Shown here piece after piece: positions 44,001 through 50,724 of a stretch of DNA of 64,000 nucleotides. The stretch comes from Streptomyces sp. CB01580. GTDB taxonomy: Bacteria > Actinomycetota > Actinomycetes > Streptomycetales > Streptomycetaceae. Location of the stretch: assembly GCF_001905795.1 (NCBI RefSeq), contig NZ_LIXJ01000003.1, forward strand, positions 592,332 through 656,331, read 5' to 3'. Numbering within the stretch: the stretch's first letter is position 1; each line of letters opens with the position of its first letter. Under the pieces are notes generated by a model. It was not told the DNA's origin. It did no database searches and saw only the letters and a list, made by a program, of their open reading frames with translations. A program made the translations under genes and the position numbers.

Positions 44001-45724
44001 AGCCGGTCCTTGGCTGGATCGCCGACAAGGTGAAGTGGCTGTACGACAAGGCGATTAAGCCGCACACCGACGACATCCGTCGGGCCGTCGACCTAATGGC
44101 GCGAGGGTTCGAGACTGCGAAGAAGGACATCAAGAAGAGTTGGGATCAACTCAAGAATATTGCTAAGGAGCCCGTCAAGTTCATCATTGAGCACGTCTAC
44201 AACAAGGGAATCGTCCCGTTGTGGAACGGCGTTGCTTCCATCACGGGTGCGGACAAGCTGAAGCCGATCGACGTCAAGAAATTCAACACTGGCGGCATCA
44301 TGTCCGGCTACTCTCCGGGGCGCGACGACCGCCTTATTGCTGTCGGCGGTGGTGAGGCCGTTATGCGTCCGGAGTGGACGCGAGCAGTCGGCGCCGACAG
44401 GATCAACCAGTGGAACGCAGCAGCCCGTTCAGGCGGCGTCGGTGGCGTCCAGCGTGCTATCGCCTCCGGTACTCCCGCTTTCGCCAACGGAGGAATTGTC
44501 GGCTGGATCAGGGACAAGGCGAGCGATGCAGGGAAGTTCCTCTCTGGTGCTCTTGACTTCCTGGACCCAAGCAAGCTCTTTGACAAGGCTAAGGGCCTGG
44601 CCAAGAGCACTATGGAGCCCATCCTCGCGAATCCGTGGGCAAAGTCGGTGGCAAAAATGCCCCTGAGGATGCTGACGGACATGAAGGACATGGTCACCGG
44701 CTTCTTCTCTGGCGCTGGAGGCAACGGCCAGTGGGTCAAGCCCGTCAACGCCGGATACGGTACGAAGTTCGGTGTGGCTGGACGTATGTGGTCCTCCGGG
44801 CATCACACCGGCCTTGACTTCCCCGCAGCTGTCGGCACCGCGATCAAGGCGGTGTCCGGCGGACGAGTGACTACCGCGCAGGGTGGCGGCCCATATGGCA
44901 ACCACGTGATGATCAACCACGGTGGTGGCCTGTCGTCGCTGTACGCCCATATGACGCGAATCCTGACCTCTGTCGGTAAGACGGTGCGCCAGGGCCAGAC
45001 CATCGGCACTGTCGGCGCGACGGGCAACGTCACCGGCCCTCACCTCCACTTGGAGGCGCGGGTTAACGGGCGGCCCGTGGATCCCATGAGCTACCTCACC
45101 GGAGGCGGTGGGGGAGGTAACGGCGGCTCGGGCGTGGCTCGTTGGCGTCCGACGGTGCTTCAGGCGCTGAGTATGACGGGGAACCCCGCGTCGTACGCGG
45201 ACCTGACGCTCCGACGGATGCGGCAGGAGTCGGGCGGCAACCCGCGGGCGGTCAACAACTGGGATAGCAACGCGAAGGCTGGCTACCCGTCGACCGGGCT
45301 CATGCAGCTCATCCGGCCGACGTGGCAGCACTACGCGGGGCAGATGATCAAGAAGGGCCCGTTCCTCAACGGCGTCTCCGTCGATCCTCTGGCGAACATC
45401 TTCGCCTCCATGCGCTACGCGAAGGCTGCGTACGGTTCCCTTCCTTCCGCCTACAACCGCCCCGGCGGATACGACTCCGGCGGCTACCTGATGCCGGGAT
45501 GGACGCCCGTCTTCAACGGCACGGGGAAGCCGGAGCCGGTGTTCACGGCTGGCCAGTGGGAGACCCTGCGAGCCAACGCCCGACGAGGCAGCCAGGCGCC
45601 GAACGTCACCGTGGAGAACCACGTGTGGGTTGGCGACCGGGAGCTGACCGACATCGTCGACGAACGCGTTGTGGTCCGTGAAGAGCGGACAGCAGCAGCT
45701 ATCACCACGGGTCGTTGGATCTGA
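41057..45724 (+). CDS. Tape measure protein with M23 peptidase and lytic transglycosylase domains
   Basis: A 1555-residue protein. It has an N-terminal helical region, a hydrophobic block near residues 210-255 (AALAAIPLGPILAAGLGAVAAM), a long alanine-rich coiled coil to about 560, a second hydrophobic block near 785-835, and Trp-rich tail repeats at about 860-1025 (VKWLWNEAVKPVFNWIAEKAKWLYEKYIKPH and relatives). The C-terminus has an M23 endopeptidase domain (HTGLD near 1250 and HLHLE near 1330) and an SLT-like domain with RMRQESGGNPRAVNNWDS near 1390. Tape measure proteins set tail length and help DNA entry through the cell wall. No other tail gene is present. Confidence 0.93.
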   Translation: MPDLDIVGGAAVDVVPVIPQFHSRLKAMVLPIADRVGEEAGERMGRAMSRSLAQNLTVAIPNAITRAGQAGRAAATRQGDDTAGAFASSMRRHLQAAFRSMPRLDIRLSDTGVDAELARLRARLEQLSNRRIGIDVDAGTARAEVERIERELQRLGAEHPNIRIRTDTAAARAALAAMRAEIDAANRREINVPVRVDTTQATAALMSLGMQAAALAAIPLGPILAAGLGAVAAMATAAGAGIGATALVAVPAIKGVTEALRLKTAAEDEAAQATDRSAASSSQAANRALQLVGAQAQLASAHRNAAQSAVQANRQVEAAERAVADAAQRAAEQRQAAADGVRRAEQSLTDAKRTARDAETELTRARQDAAAQLAALNDRLLDGYLDQREAALRVKQAQQELTATLADADAGRATQLQVEAAQLAFDRAQLNAKQTSQSFDELQKSAAKQKRAGVEGSDAVKAATERVRQAQRGVVDQTDALRKAQAAASKASVDGARAVADAQERVADATRNAANAQASAAESIANAQRGLQRAQLSTADATGVATTKQDEYRQALADMTPAARQLFDAIAGPRGLKVAFDEWQKSLQPAVLPLFTRGVDGAKNSLPGLTPMVLAAARGIDSLMDSASAEMKAPFWHEFKADLTDSIEPAIKGLGKTIGLVLKGSAGVVDAFLPHMDGIADRSTKIGERFAKWGTNLKGSPEFEKFLQYVKDTAPGVAEFIGDILSAALDVSKALAPLSAKLFDALGPVFEAISWTAENAPEFIQLLWGIYFVTKAIRVGMAAFAVAMFLYESVVILATIATSGWAVALNATGIVPIIKAIILVVALLAAGVVYAYKNWGWFRTVVDTAWDGIKTASEFVWEKVLKPIFTFLWQIIKKVGDAALWLWDKAIKPAFEFIAAAVKPVVKALLTIFLLPAYVAFKLLGAIVKWLWNEAVKPVFNWIAEKAKWLYEKYIKPHIGDAKKAFDLLGKAVKSLWDSAVKPVLGWIADKVKWLYDKAIKPHTDDIRRAVDLMARGFETAKKDIKKSWDQLKNIAKEPVKFIIEHVYNKGIVPLWNGVASITGADKLKPIDVKKFNTGGIMSGYSPGRDDRLIAVGGGEAVMRPEWTRAVGADRINQWNAAARSGGVGGVQRAIASGTPAFANGGIVGWIRDKASDAGKFLSGALDFLDPSKLFDKAKGLAKSTMEPILANPWAKSVAKMPLRMLTDMKDMVTGFFSGAGGNGQWVKPVNAGYGTKFGVAGRMWSSGHHTGLDFPAAVGTAIKAVSGGRVTTAQGGGPYGNHVMINHGGGLSSLYAHMTRILTSVGKTVRQGQTIGTVGATGNVTGPHLHLEARVNGRPVDPMSYLTGGGGGGNGGSGVARWRPTVLQALSMTGNPASYADLTLRRMRQESGGNPRAVNNWDSNAKAGYPSTGLMQLIRPTWQHYAGQMIKKGPFLNGVSVDPLANIFASMRYAKAAYGSLPSAYNRPGGYDSGGYLMPGWTPVFNGTGKPEPVFTAGQWETLRANARRGSQAPNVTVENHVWVGDRELTDIVDERVVVREERTAAAITTGRWI

Positions 45725-45794
45725 CGCACACCTGACGCACGTTTCCCGGCCCGCTGCCGACACGGTGGCGGGCCGTCGCACGCTTCCCCCAACT

Positions 45795-45830
45795 ACGCCT
45801 GGAGCGGCCCGACATGGGCACTCCAGGCGT
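45795..45830 (+). terminator. Terminator after the tape measure gene
   Basis: ACGCCTGGAG pairs with CTCCAGGCGT (10 bp, 16-base loop). A second hairpin GGCCCGC/GCGGGCC lies upstream at 45748-45774. Together they end the tape measure transcript. Confidence 0.7.
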
Positions 45831-45857
45831 TCCTATGGCTTGAGAGAGGACACCCCC

Positions 45858-46019
45858 ATGAACACCATGACCCCCGCGAAGTCGGTCCCGTCGACGTGCC
45901 CCTTCTGCGGCAAGGACGTGCCCCAGAAGCCCGGACCGGGACGCCGCCGGGTGTATTGCACCCCGGGTCACAGGAAGACGCACACGCGCAACCTGCGGGC
46001 GGTGTGGGGTTGGTACTAA
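45858..46019 (+). CDS. 53-residue zinc-finger protein
   Basis: A 53-residue protein with GAGAGAGGA upstream of the ATG. It carries CPFCGKDVPQKPGPGRRRVYC followed by two His (PGHRKTHTRN), a compact C-x2-C...C-x3-H-type finger. Small single-finger proteins like this are frequent in actinophages, with no proven role. The convergent XRE gene ends 10 bases away. Confidence 0.68.
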   Translation: MNTMTPAKSVPSTCPFCGKDVPQKPGPGRRRVYCTPGHRKTHTRNLRAVWGWY

Positions 46020-46029
46020 GTCCCCAGTG

Positions 46030-46770
46030 TCACGCGTCGACGTGACGTCCCCGCTCCCACAACGCCGCCACGTGCCCCGCGAATCGGTCGTACAGCCCGT
46101 CATCACCGAGCCGGCGCAGATGGAGCATGGGCGACTCGTGGCCGAGGAGAGACGACAGGTGCGGCGTAACAAGCATCTCGTCGTCGAACTGGAACACCGA
46201 CAGGGCGATGTGGTCGTCCGAGAACCGCGCTTCGACGCCGGGGACCGCTCCCATCCGCTGTAGCGCGTCGAGCGTGATCCGGATGCGCGTACCGACGGTG
46301 AGAGGGACGTCCTCGATCTCCTCCCGACGGCGAGTGACATCCGAGTTCGGGTCACCGACGAGGAAGCGGACAGTACATCCGGCCGACGCCTTCGCCTTGA
46401 GGCGGTCAGGGAGCCTTGATTGTTCCTGCCACAGGAAGTAGTTCGTGTACCCGGCGAAGGTGATCTCTTTCTCGGCGCTGTCGATCAGCCTGGACCACAC
46501 CGACGTGGGGCACGCATTCCGGTACGGGTACGCATTGACGATCTCTCGCTCCGGGCCCGTTTTGACTGCGTTCCGGATCGCGCGCGGCCACAACACCTCT
46601 GCCTCCACACCTAGCGCTTCCACCACGTCTAGACGTGTCCCGGGGTGGGGCACACGTCGCGGGTCGGATAGCCATCGTTCTACGGTCTTTGTGCTCACCC
46701 CGACTGTACGTGCGAGGCGGGAGGGGGTCATATGCGCGTCGCTCAATGCATCTCGTAAGGCGATGTTCAA
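46030..46770 (-). CDS. XRE-type HTH regulator with DUF5919-like C-terminal domain
   Basis: A 246-residue protein with a TTG start and GGGGAGAGA upstream. The N-terminal HTH contains SRLARTVGVSTKTVERWLSDPRRVPHP. The C-terminal domain (NAYPYRNACPTSVWSRLIDSAEKEITFAGYTNYFLWQE... VRFLVGDPNSD... HIALSVFQFDDEMLVTPHLSSLLGHESPMLHLRRLGDDGLYDRFAGHV) is the PLD-like domain seen in many Streptomyces XRE proteins; I see no HKD catalytic motif. It is divergent from the three-gene small-protein operon, so it is probably the element's second repressor, possibly of lysogeny. Confidence 0.8.
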   Translation of the reverse strand: MNIALRDALSDAHMTPSRLARTVGVSTKTVERWLSDPRRVPHPGTRLDVVEALGVEAEVLWPRAIRNAVKTGPEREIVNAYPYRNACPTSVWSRLIDSAEKEITFAGYTNYFLWQEQSRLPDRLKAKASAGCTVRFLVGDPNSDVTRRREEIEDVPLTVGTRIRITLDALQRMGAVPGVEARFSDDHIALSVFQFDDEMLVTPHLSSLLGHESPMLHLRRLGDDGLYDRFAGHVAALWERGRHVDA

Positions 46771-46912
46771 GGTCTCTCCCCGGGACGTTTAGGCCACTTA
46801 GGACGATAGCGAACCCGCGGTCAACGTGTCCCCTCGATGTCCGGTCCGACGGCCCTCCTATCCAGTCAAGATGGCCGCCACGGACCGACGAGGGACGATA
46901 GGAGCAGGGATC

Positions 46913-47128
46913 GTGCGGGCTTCGGATTTGGTACCGCGTCCGGTGGAACTGAGCGACGGAATGCCGGTCACTCCTCGTCCGGCGACGGGGTGCGACGTGT
47001 GCGACGCGCTGATGAAGCAGTGGCGCCAGGCATCTACGCCTGGCCCCGCGTTCGACCCGTCGCACGCTACGGATCTCGCCGTGGAAATTCGGCGTCACCC
47101 CCACGCGAAGCTACGGAGGACCCGGTGA
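46913..47128 (+). CDS. Small CxxC protein of the right-end operon
   Basis: A 71-residue protein with a GTG start and AGGAGCAGG upstream (ATCGTGCGGGCTTCGGATTT). It has one CDVC motif and ends His/Arg-rich (EIRRHPHAKLRRTR). Similar small proteins lie beside XRE/DUF5919 regulators in other Streptomyces genomes as I recall. The following gene overlaps it by GTGA. Confidence 0.65.
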   Translation: MRASDLVPRPVELSDGMPVTPRPATGCDVCDALMKQWRQASTPGPAFDPSHATDLAVEIRRHPHAKLRRTR

Positions 47129-47358
47129 GATCTGTACTGAGGTACGTCACGCACAAAATCGCGACGGCGCCGCAGAGCGAAGTGACAATCTCCGTCCGGT
47201 GCCTGACGCCTGACTGCGAATGGTCGTTAGGTCCCACGGCAGACGTCGACGCCGCCAACCAGGCGTGCATGACCCACACCGGGCGCTTACACGACCACGT
47301 CCACTTCGACCGGCTCTGGTCCGACGTCGCGCTTGTGCGCCGCCTGGAGGGCTCGTGA
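47125..47358 (+). CDS. DUF7848-like small protein
   Basis: A 77-residue protein with a GTG start that overlaps the stop of the previous gene (GTGA) and GGAGG in front. VLRYVTHKIATAPQSEVTISVRCLTPDCEWSLGPT and ACMTHTGRLHDHVHFDRLW match the small DUF7848 family of Streptomyces, with a C...C...C...H pattern. The function is unknown; the family sits near XRE regulators. Confidence 0.68.
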   Translation: MRSVLRYVTHKIATAPQSEVTISVRCLTPDCEWSLGPTADVDAANQACMTHTGRLHDHVHFDRLWSDVALVRRLEGS

Positions 47359-47447
47359 ACGCCCGCACGACGGCCGCTGTCGTCGCATTCGCCGCGTGGG
47401 TCGCGCTCGTCGCACTCCTCGTCGGGCGGGCGGCGCACACGCCGTAA
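47355..47447 (+). CDS. 30-residue single-span membrane peptide
   Basis: The reading frame starts with a GTG overlapping the previous stop codon and encodes NARTTAAVVAFAAWVALVAL, one membrane helix, and a short polar end. It is the third coupled gene of the right-end operon. It may be a minor membrane effector, for example an anti-phage or accessory peptide, but no role is established. Confidence 0.5.
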   Translation: MNARTTAAVVAFAAWVALVALLVGRAAHTP

Positions 47448-47478
47448 GACCCAAGATCTCCTGCTCCGTTTGTGCAGG

Positions 47479-47784
47479 TCAGAGGCTCCGATATGCTGCA
47501 TGACAGGGTGAGCGGACTACGTAGTCGGCGTGTCCGGGCATGTCGACGTGGGCGTAGTGGCGGGTGTCGGTCTCGTACTCGACGTGCGCGATGTTGATGG
47601 TGATGCCCCGCCGGCTCTCCTCCGGCGCCCGGTCGATCCGGTCGAAGGGAACGAACGTGCCGGTTCCGCGGTCGCTGAGGACCTTGGTGATGGCGGCGGT
47701 CAGCGTGGTCTTGCCGTGGTCGACGTGGCCCATGGTGCCGATGTTGAGGTGGGGCTTGGTGCGTACGTATGCCGTCTTGGACAT
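47479..47784 (-). pseudogene. tuf3: EF-Tu (tuf3 type), N-terminal part split off by the element
   Basis: The frame from the ATG at 47784 ([26 protein letters not shown]) gives G1 (GHVDHGKT), the G2 region RGIT and G3 as DMPGHAD; the usual Cys in DCPGH is Met here. Tyr88 is the last host codon; after it the frame runs into element sequence and ends in 13 foreign residues. The AAGGAAAG ribosome binding site upstream is intact, so a truncated 101-residue GTPase stub could be made. The break falls directly after the catalytic His85 segment. The missing part lies at 33041-33946. Confidence 0.95.
47499..47536. other. attR, right end of the mobile element
   Basis: The inner arm CATGACAGGGT (47499-47509), an 11-base spacer GAGCGGACTAC, the shared GTA (47521-47523) and then the tuf sequence GTCGGCGTGTCC. 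The arm is the inverted complement of that in attL. In the reconstructed attP the core between the arms is 26 bases, centred on the TA of the shared triplet. Confidence 0.85.
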
Positions 47785-48148
47785 GGCTCTTTCCTTGGAA
47801 GATCGATGCCGGGAAGAAGAAGACCCCAGGGCCCTGCCGACCCTCCCCTTGCGGGGTCCGCCGGACTGTCGGGGGAGGGTCAGCTTCGGGCGCCGTCGAA
47901 GGGAGCCACGGACGCGGCGGGCGCCGCCGCGACAACTGCCGTCGCGAAGAAGGAGTTCACGGCAGCCTTCGGCGCGTCCGCGACGGCGGACGGCGCTGCG
48001 AGGAAGGCGTACCGGACCATGCGTCCGATGATGGCCGGGGACGCACGCCCGCGTCGACCGGTTTTCCGGTGGGTCCGGCGGTCGCGGGCCCGGTCCGTAC
48101 GCGGGAGCTCGGCCCGTCGTCGCGTACGCGGTCGGCTAGTCTCCCCGC
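47785..48148. other. tuf3 upstream region and intergenic gap
   Basis: This 364-base gap holds the intact ribosome binding site and presumed promoter of tuf3 (minus strand) and the start region of the TVP38-like gene (plus). No gene with codon bias is seen. GC-rich hairpins lie near 47848-47872 and may act as a leader for tuf3. Confidence 0.5.
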
Positions 48149-48862
48149 ATGCTCGACCCCGCCCCCGCCGCCCGGCCCGCCGAGGGCCTCGCCGTGCGCT
48201 GCACGAGGGCGCTGCTCTCGCCCTGGTCCCGGTTCTCGCTGCTCGTGGTGGTGCTGGTGGCCGCCGCCTCGGCGATGCTGCTGTTCGAGCCCCAGCGGCT
48301 GCTCACCACCGGATGGCCGGACCGACCGGACGGCGGCGGCGCCGCCGTGGTGCTGTTCGCCGCGGCGTACGGCGTGTGCACGGTGGCCTTCGTTCCCCGG
48401 CCGCTGCTCAATCTCGCCGCCGGGGCGCTCTTCGGTTCGCAGGCGGGGCTGGGCGCCGCGCTGGCGGGCACGGTCCTCGGCGCGGGCATCTCCTTCGCGC
48501 TGGGCAGGGTGCTCGGGCAGGACGCGCTCCGCACGCTGCTGCGGGGGCGCTGGCTGCGGGCGGCGGACGGTCAGCTGAGCCGGCACGGGTTCCGTTCGAT
48601 GCTGGCGCTGCGACTGTTCCCTGGTGTGCCGTTCGCGGCGGCCAACTACTGTGCGGCGGTCTCGCGCATGGGCTGCCCGGCGTTCCTGGCGGCGACCGGG
48701 CTGGGTTCGGTGCCGAACACCGCCGCGTACGTCGTGGCGGGCAGCGAGGCCGCCTCACCGGCGTCGCCCGCGTTCCTGGCGGCGACGGGCTTCATCGTGC
48801 TGACGGGGCTCGGCGCGGCCGTCGTCGCCTGGCGCAGGCGGCACCGCCTCTCCGCCCGGTGA
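48149..48862 (+). CDS. TVP38/TMEM64-family membrane protein (DedA-like fold)
   Basis: A 237-residue protein with four or more predicted helices. FVPRPLLNLAAGALFGSQAGLGAALAGTVLGAGISFALGRVLGQDALR matches the SNARE-associated/DedA domain with its re-entrant loops, and SMLALRLFPGVPFAAANYCAAVSRM is the second conserved part. These proteins move lipids or help membrane homeostasis; some are undecaprenyl-phosphate flippases, which would fit with the uppP gene that follows after 293 bases. The ATG start is the family start. Confidence 0.88.
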   Translation: MLDPAPAARPAEGLAVRCTRALLSPWSRFSLLVVVLVAAASAMLLFEPQRLLTTGWPDRPDGGGAAVVLFAAAYGVCTVAFVPRPLLNLAAGALFGSQAGLGAALAGTVLGAGISFALGRVLGQDALRTLLRGRWLRAADGQLSRHGFRSMLALRLFPGVPFAAANYCAAVSRMGCPAFLAATGLGSVPNTAAYVVAGSEAASPASPAFLAATGFIVLTGLGAAVVAWRRRHRLSAR

Positions 48863-49155
48863 CCCGGGGCGTTCCCCGCCGCGTGGTCCGGGCCACCGCC
48901 ACCGCCGGGCCCGGAGCGTGCTGTGCCGCGTGGCCCGGGCACGGGCGCGGCGGGACGCCGCCGGGGCCCGGCCACGACCGGCGGCGGGGGTGTGCGTCGT
49001 CCCGTTCATCCGAGGGCGATACCCTGCCCGCGACCGACCGAAGTCATCAGGGCCTGGCATGACCTTGCCTTGATTCGACCGCAAATCCGCATGTTTCCGA
49101 AGGCATTCGTGCCTGTCGGCCGATGCATGATCACCTCCGGGATGGCCAAAGCCCC

Positions 49156-50028
49156 ATGAGCTGGTTCGAATCGTTCGTCCTGGGCCTCGTTCAGGGACTG
49201 ACCGAGTTCCTGCCGATCTCCTCCAGTGCGCATCTGCGGCTCACCGCGGCGTTCGCCGGATGGCACGACCCGGGTGCGGCGTTCACCGCCATCACCCAGA
49301 TCGGCACGGAGGCGGCGGTCCTCATCTACTTCCGCAAGGACATCGTCCGGATCGTCTCGGCCTGGTTCCGCTCACTGTTCGACCGGTCGATGCGCGGTGA
49401 TCACGATGCCCAGATGGGCTGGCTGGTCATCGTGGGATCCATCCCCATCGGCGTGCTTGGTGTGACGCTCAAGGACCAGATCGAGGGACCGTTCCGCGAT
49501 CTGCGGCTCATCGCCACCACGTTGATCGTGATGGGGATCGTCCTCGGCTTCGCCGACCGGCTCGCCGCCCGCGACGAGGTGGGCGGGAGGCACCGGGCCA
49601 GCAGGGAACGCAAGACGCTCCGGGAGCTCGGCGTCAAGGACGGCCTGATCTTCGGCTTCTGCCAGGCCATGGCGCTGATCCCGGGCGTCTCCCGCTCCGG
49701 CGCCACCATCAGCGGTGGTCTGCTGATGGGCTACACCCGCGAGGCCGCTGCACGCTACTCGTTCCTGCTGGCGATTCCGGCGGTGCTCGCCTCGGGTGTC
49801 TTCGAACTGAAGGACGCGGGCGAGGGACACGTGTCGTGGGGACCCACGATCTTCGCGACGGTCATCGCGTTCGGCGTGGGTTACGCCGTCATCGCCTGGT
49901 TCATGAAGTTCATCACGACCAAGAGCTTCATGCCGTTCGTCGTCTACCGCGTCCTTCTCGGACTGGTGCTGTTCGCGCTGGTCGCAGCGGGGGTCCTGAG
50001 CCCGCACGCGGGCGAGTCCGCGGGCTAG
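49156..50028 (+). CDS. uppP: Undecaprenyl-diphosphatase (UppP/BacA)
   Basis: A 290-residue membrane enzyme with about eight helices. It dephosphorylates undecaprenyl pyrophosphate to the lipid carrier for peptidoglycan and other wall polymers, and can confer bacitracin tolerance. The signature motifs are [14 protein letters not shown] (residues 14-27) and [13 protein letters not shown] near residue 180. The start [10 protein letters not shown] fits the family; an upstream ATG at 49123 adds only 11 residues. Confidence 0.96.
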   Translation: MSWFESFVLGLVQGLTEFLPISSSAHLRLTAAFAGWHDPGAAFTAITQIGTEAAVLIYFRKDIVRIVSAWFRSLFDRSMRGDHDAQMGWLVIVGSIPIGVLGVTLKDQIEGPFRDLRLIATTLIVMGIVLGFADRLAARDEVGGRHRASRERKTLRELGVKDGLIFGFCQAMALIPGVSRSGATISGGLLMGYTREAAARYSFLLAIPAVLASGVFELKDAGEGHVSWGPTIFATVIAFGVGYAVIAWFMKFITTKSFMPFVVYRVLLGLVLFALVAAGVLSPHAGESAG

Positions 50029-50283
50029 TGCCGTGACTGGCAAGGTTCACCGGCTCGCGACGCCCGGCAAACCTTCCCGGTCACAGCACCAGGTGTATTG
50101 ACCCGCAGCGTTGTTGACGCGGCTGATGAACGGGTGTCCGTCCTCGTACCGAACGCACGGGGACGTGTCCGACAACGCCGCGAGCGTGTGCGCCGGGCGT
50201 CGCACGGCAGACGGCACTTCGACGACACGGCCCGGGCCGCCAGGCACTGAACCCGTCACGGGGCGGACGCGCCCCGGGCGGGT

Positions 50284-50538
50284 TCAGCGCCTGGCCCGGC
50301 GACGGGAGACGAGCGCTCCCAGCACCAGCCCGGCCAGCAGGGTCACGGTCAGCACCGCCCAGAGCGGCAGGACGACGACGGGAATCCACAGCCGGATGGC
50401 GACGGACACCGTGTTCGCGGCGATGAACCAGATCGCGACGGCCGTCAACGCCACGATCCCGACCGTGCGGACCCGTATGTCCCGGCCCTTCACGGAAAGA
50501 GTCGCCGGGGCGTGCGGTGGGGACGTTTTCTGTGTCAT
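50284..50538 (-). CDS. LapA-domain (DUF1049) small membrane protein
   Basis: An 84-residue protein with two predicted transmembrane helices (RTVGIVALTAVAIWFIAANTVSVAIRLWIPVVVLPLWAVLTVTLLAGLVLGAL) and a basic C-terminal tail, the LapA/DUF1049 type. In E. coli LapA relates to LPS assembly, but this organism has no LPS, so only a generic membrane role can be suggested. Its promoter faces that of the stress protein gene. Confidence 0.85.
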   Translation of the reverse strand: MTQKTSPPHAPATLSVKGRDIRVRTVGIVALTAVAIWFIAANTVSVAIRLWIPVVVLPLWAVLTVTLLAGLVLGALVSRRRARR

Positions 50539-50724
50539 GGTCCCAGTATCGAGCCATTCAGGCTTTTGGCCTCAAAGTTCGCATTTCATCGTTTGTTTTG
50601 CATTTCGGCGTTCGTGGAGCACGGGAACGGGCCTCGTGGCGTGGTTGGGGCCGAAAGTCCCTGCCGTACCGCGTGGGCGCGTACCAGCCTGGGACGCGTA
50701 CCGCAGATGTTGGAGGGAAACACC

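Larger units (their letters stand above)
33947..47523. mobile_element. Integrated phage-related element (~13.6 kb) disrupting tuf3
   Basis: The element is delimited by the two EF-Tu halves and shares only GTA at the two ends. It carries a serine integrase at one end, with attP arms at both ends. Its codon use is visibly less GC-biased than the flanking genes. Content: a RHH repressor, small cysteine-rich proteins, proteins resembling a small terminase subunit and a scaffold, a tape measure protein, and a XRE regulator. Head, portal, large terminase, tail tube, baseplate and lysis genes are missing. It could be a remnant prophage or a phage satellite. It has no conjugation or autonomous replication genes that I recognise. 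Confidence 0.9.

Noticed and set aside
33987..47447. Integrative conjugative element
   Set aside because: There is no FtsK/Tra-type translocase, relaxase or replication gene, and the tape measure and TerS-like genes point to phages.
50047..50259. 70-codon minus-strand frame downstream of uppP
   Set aside because: No convincing ribosome binding site or family match; likely chance in high-GC sequence.
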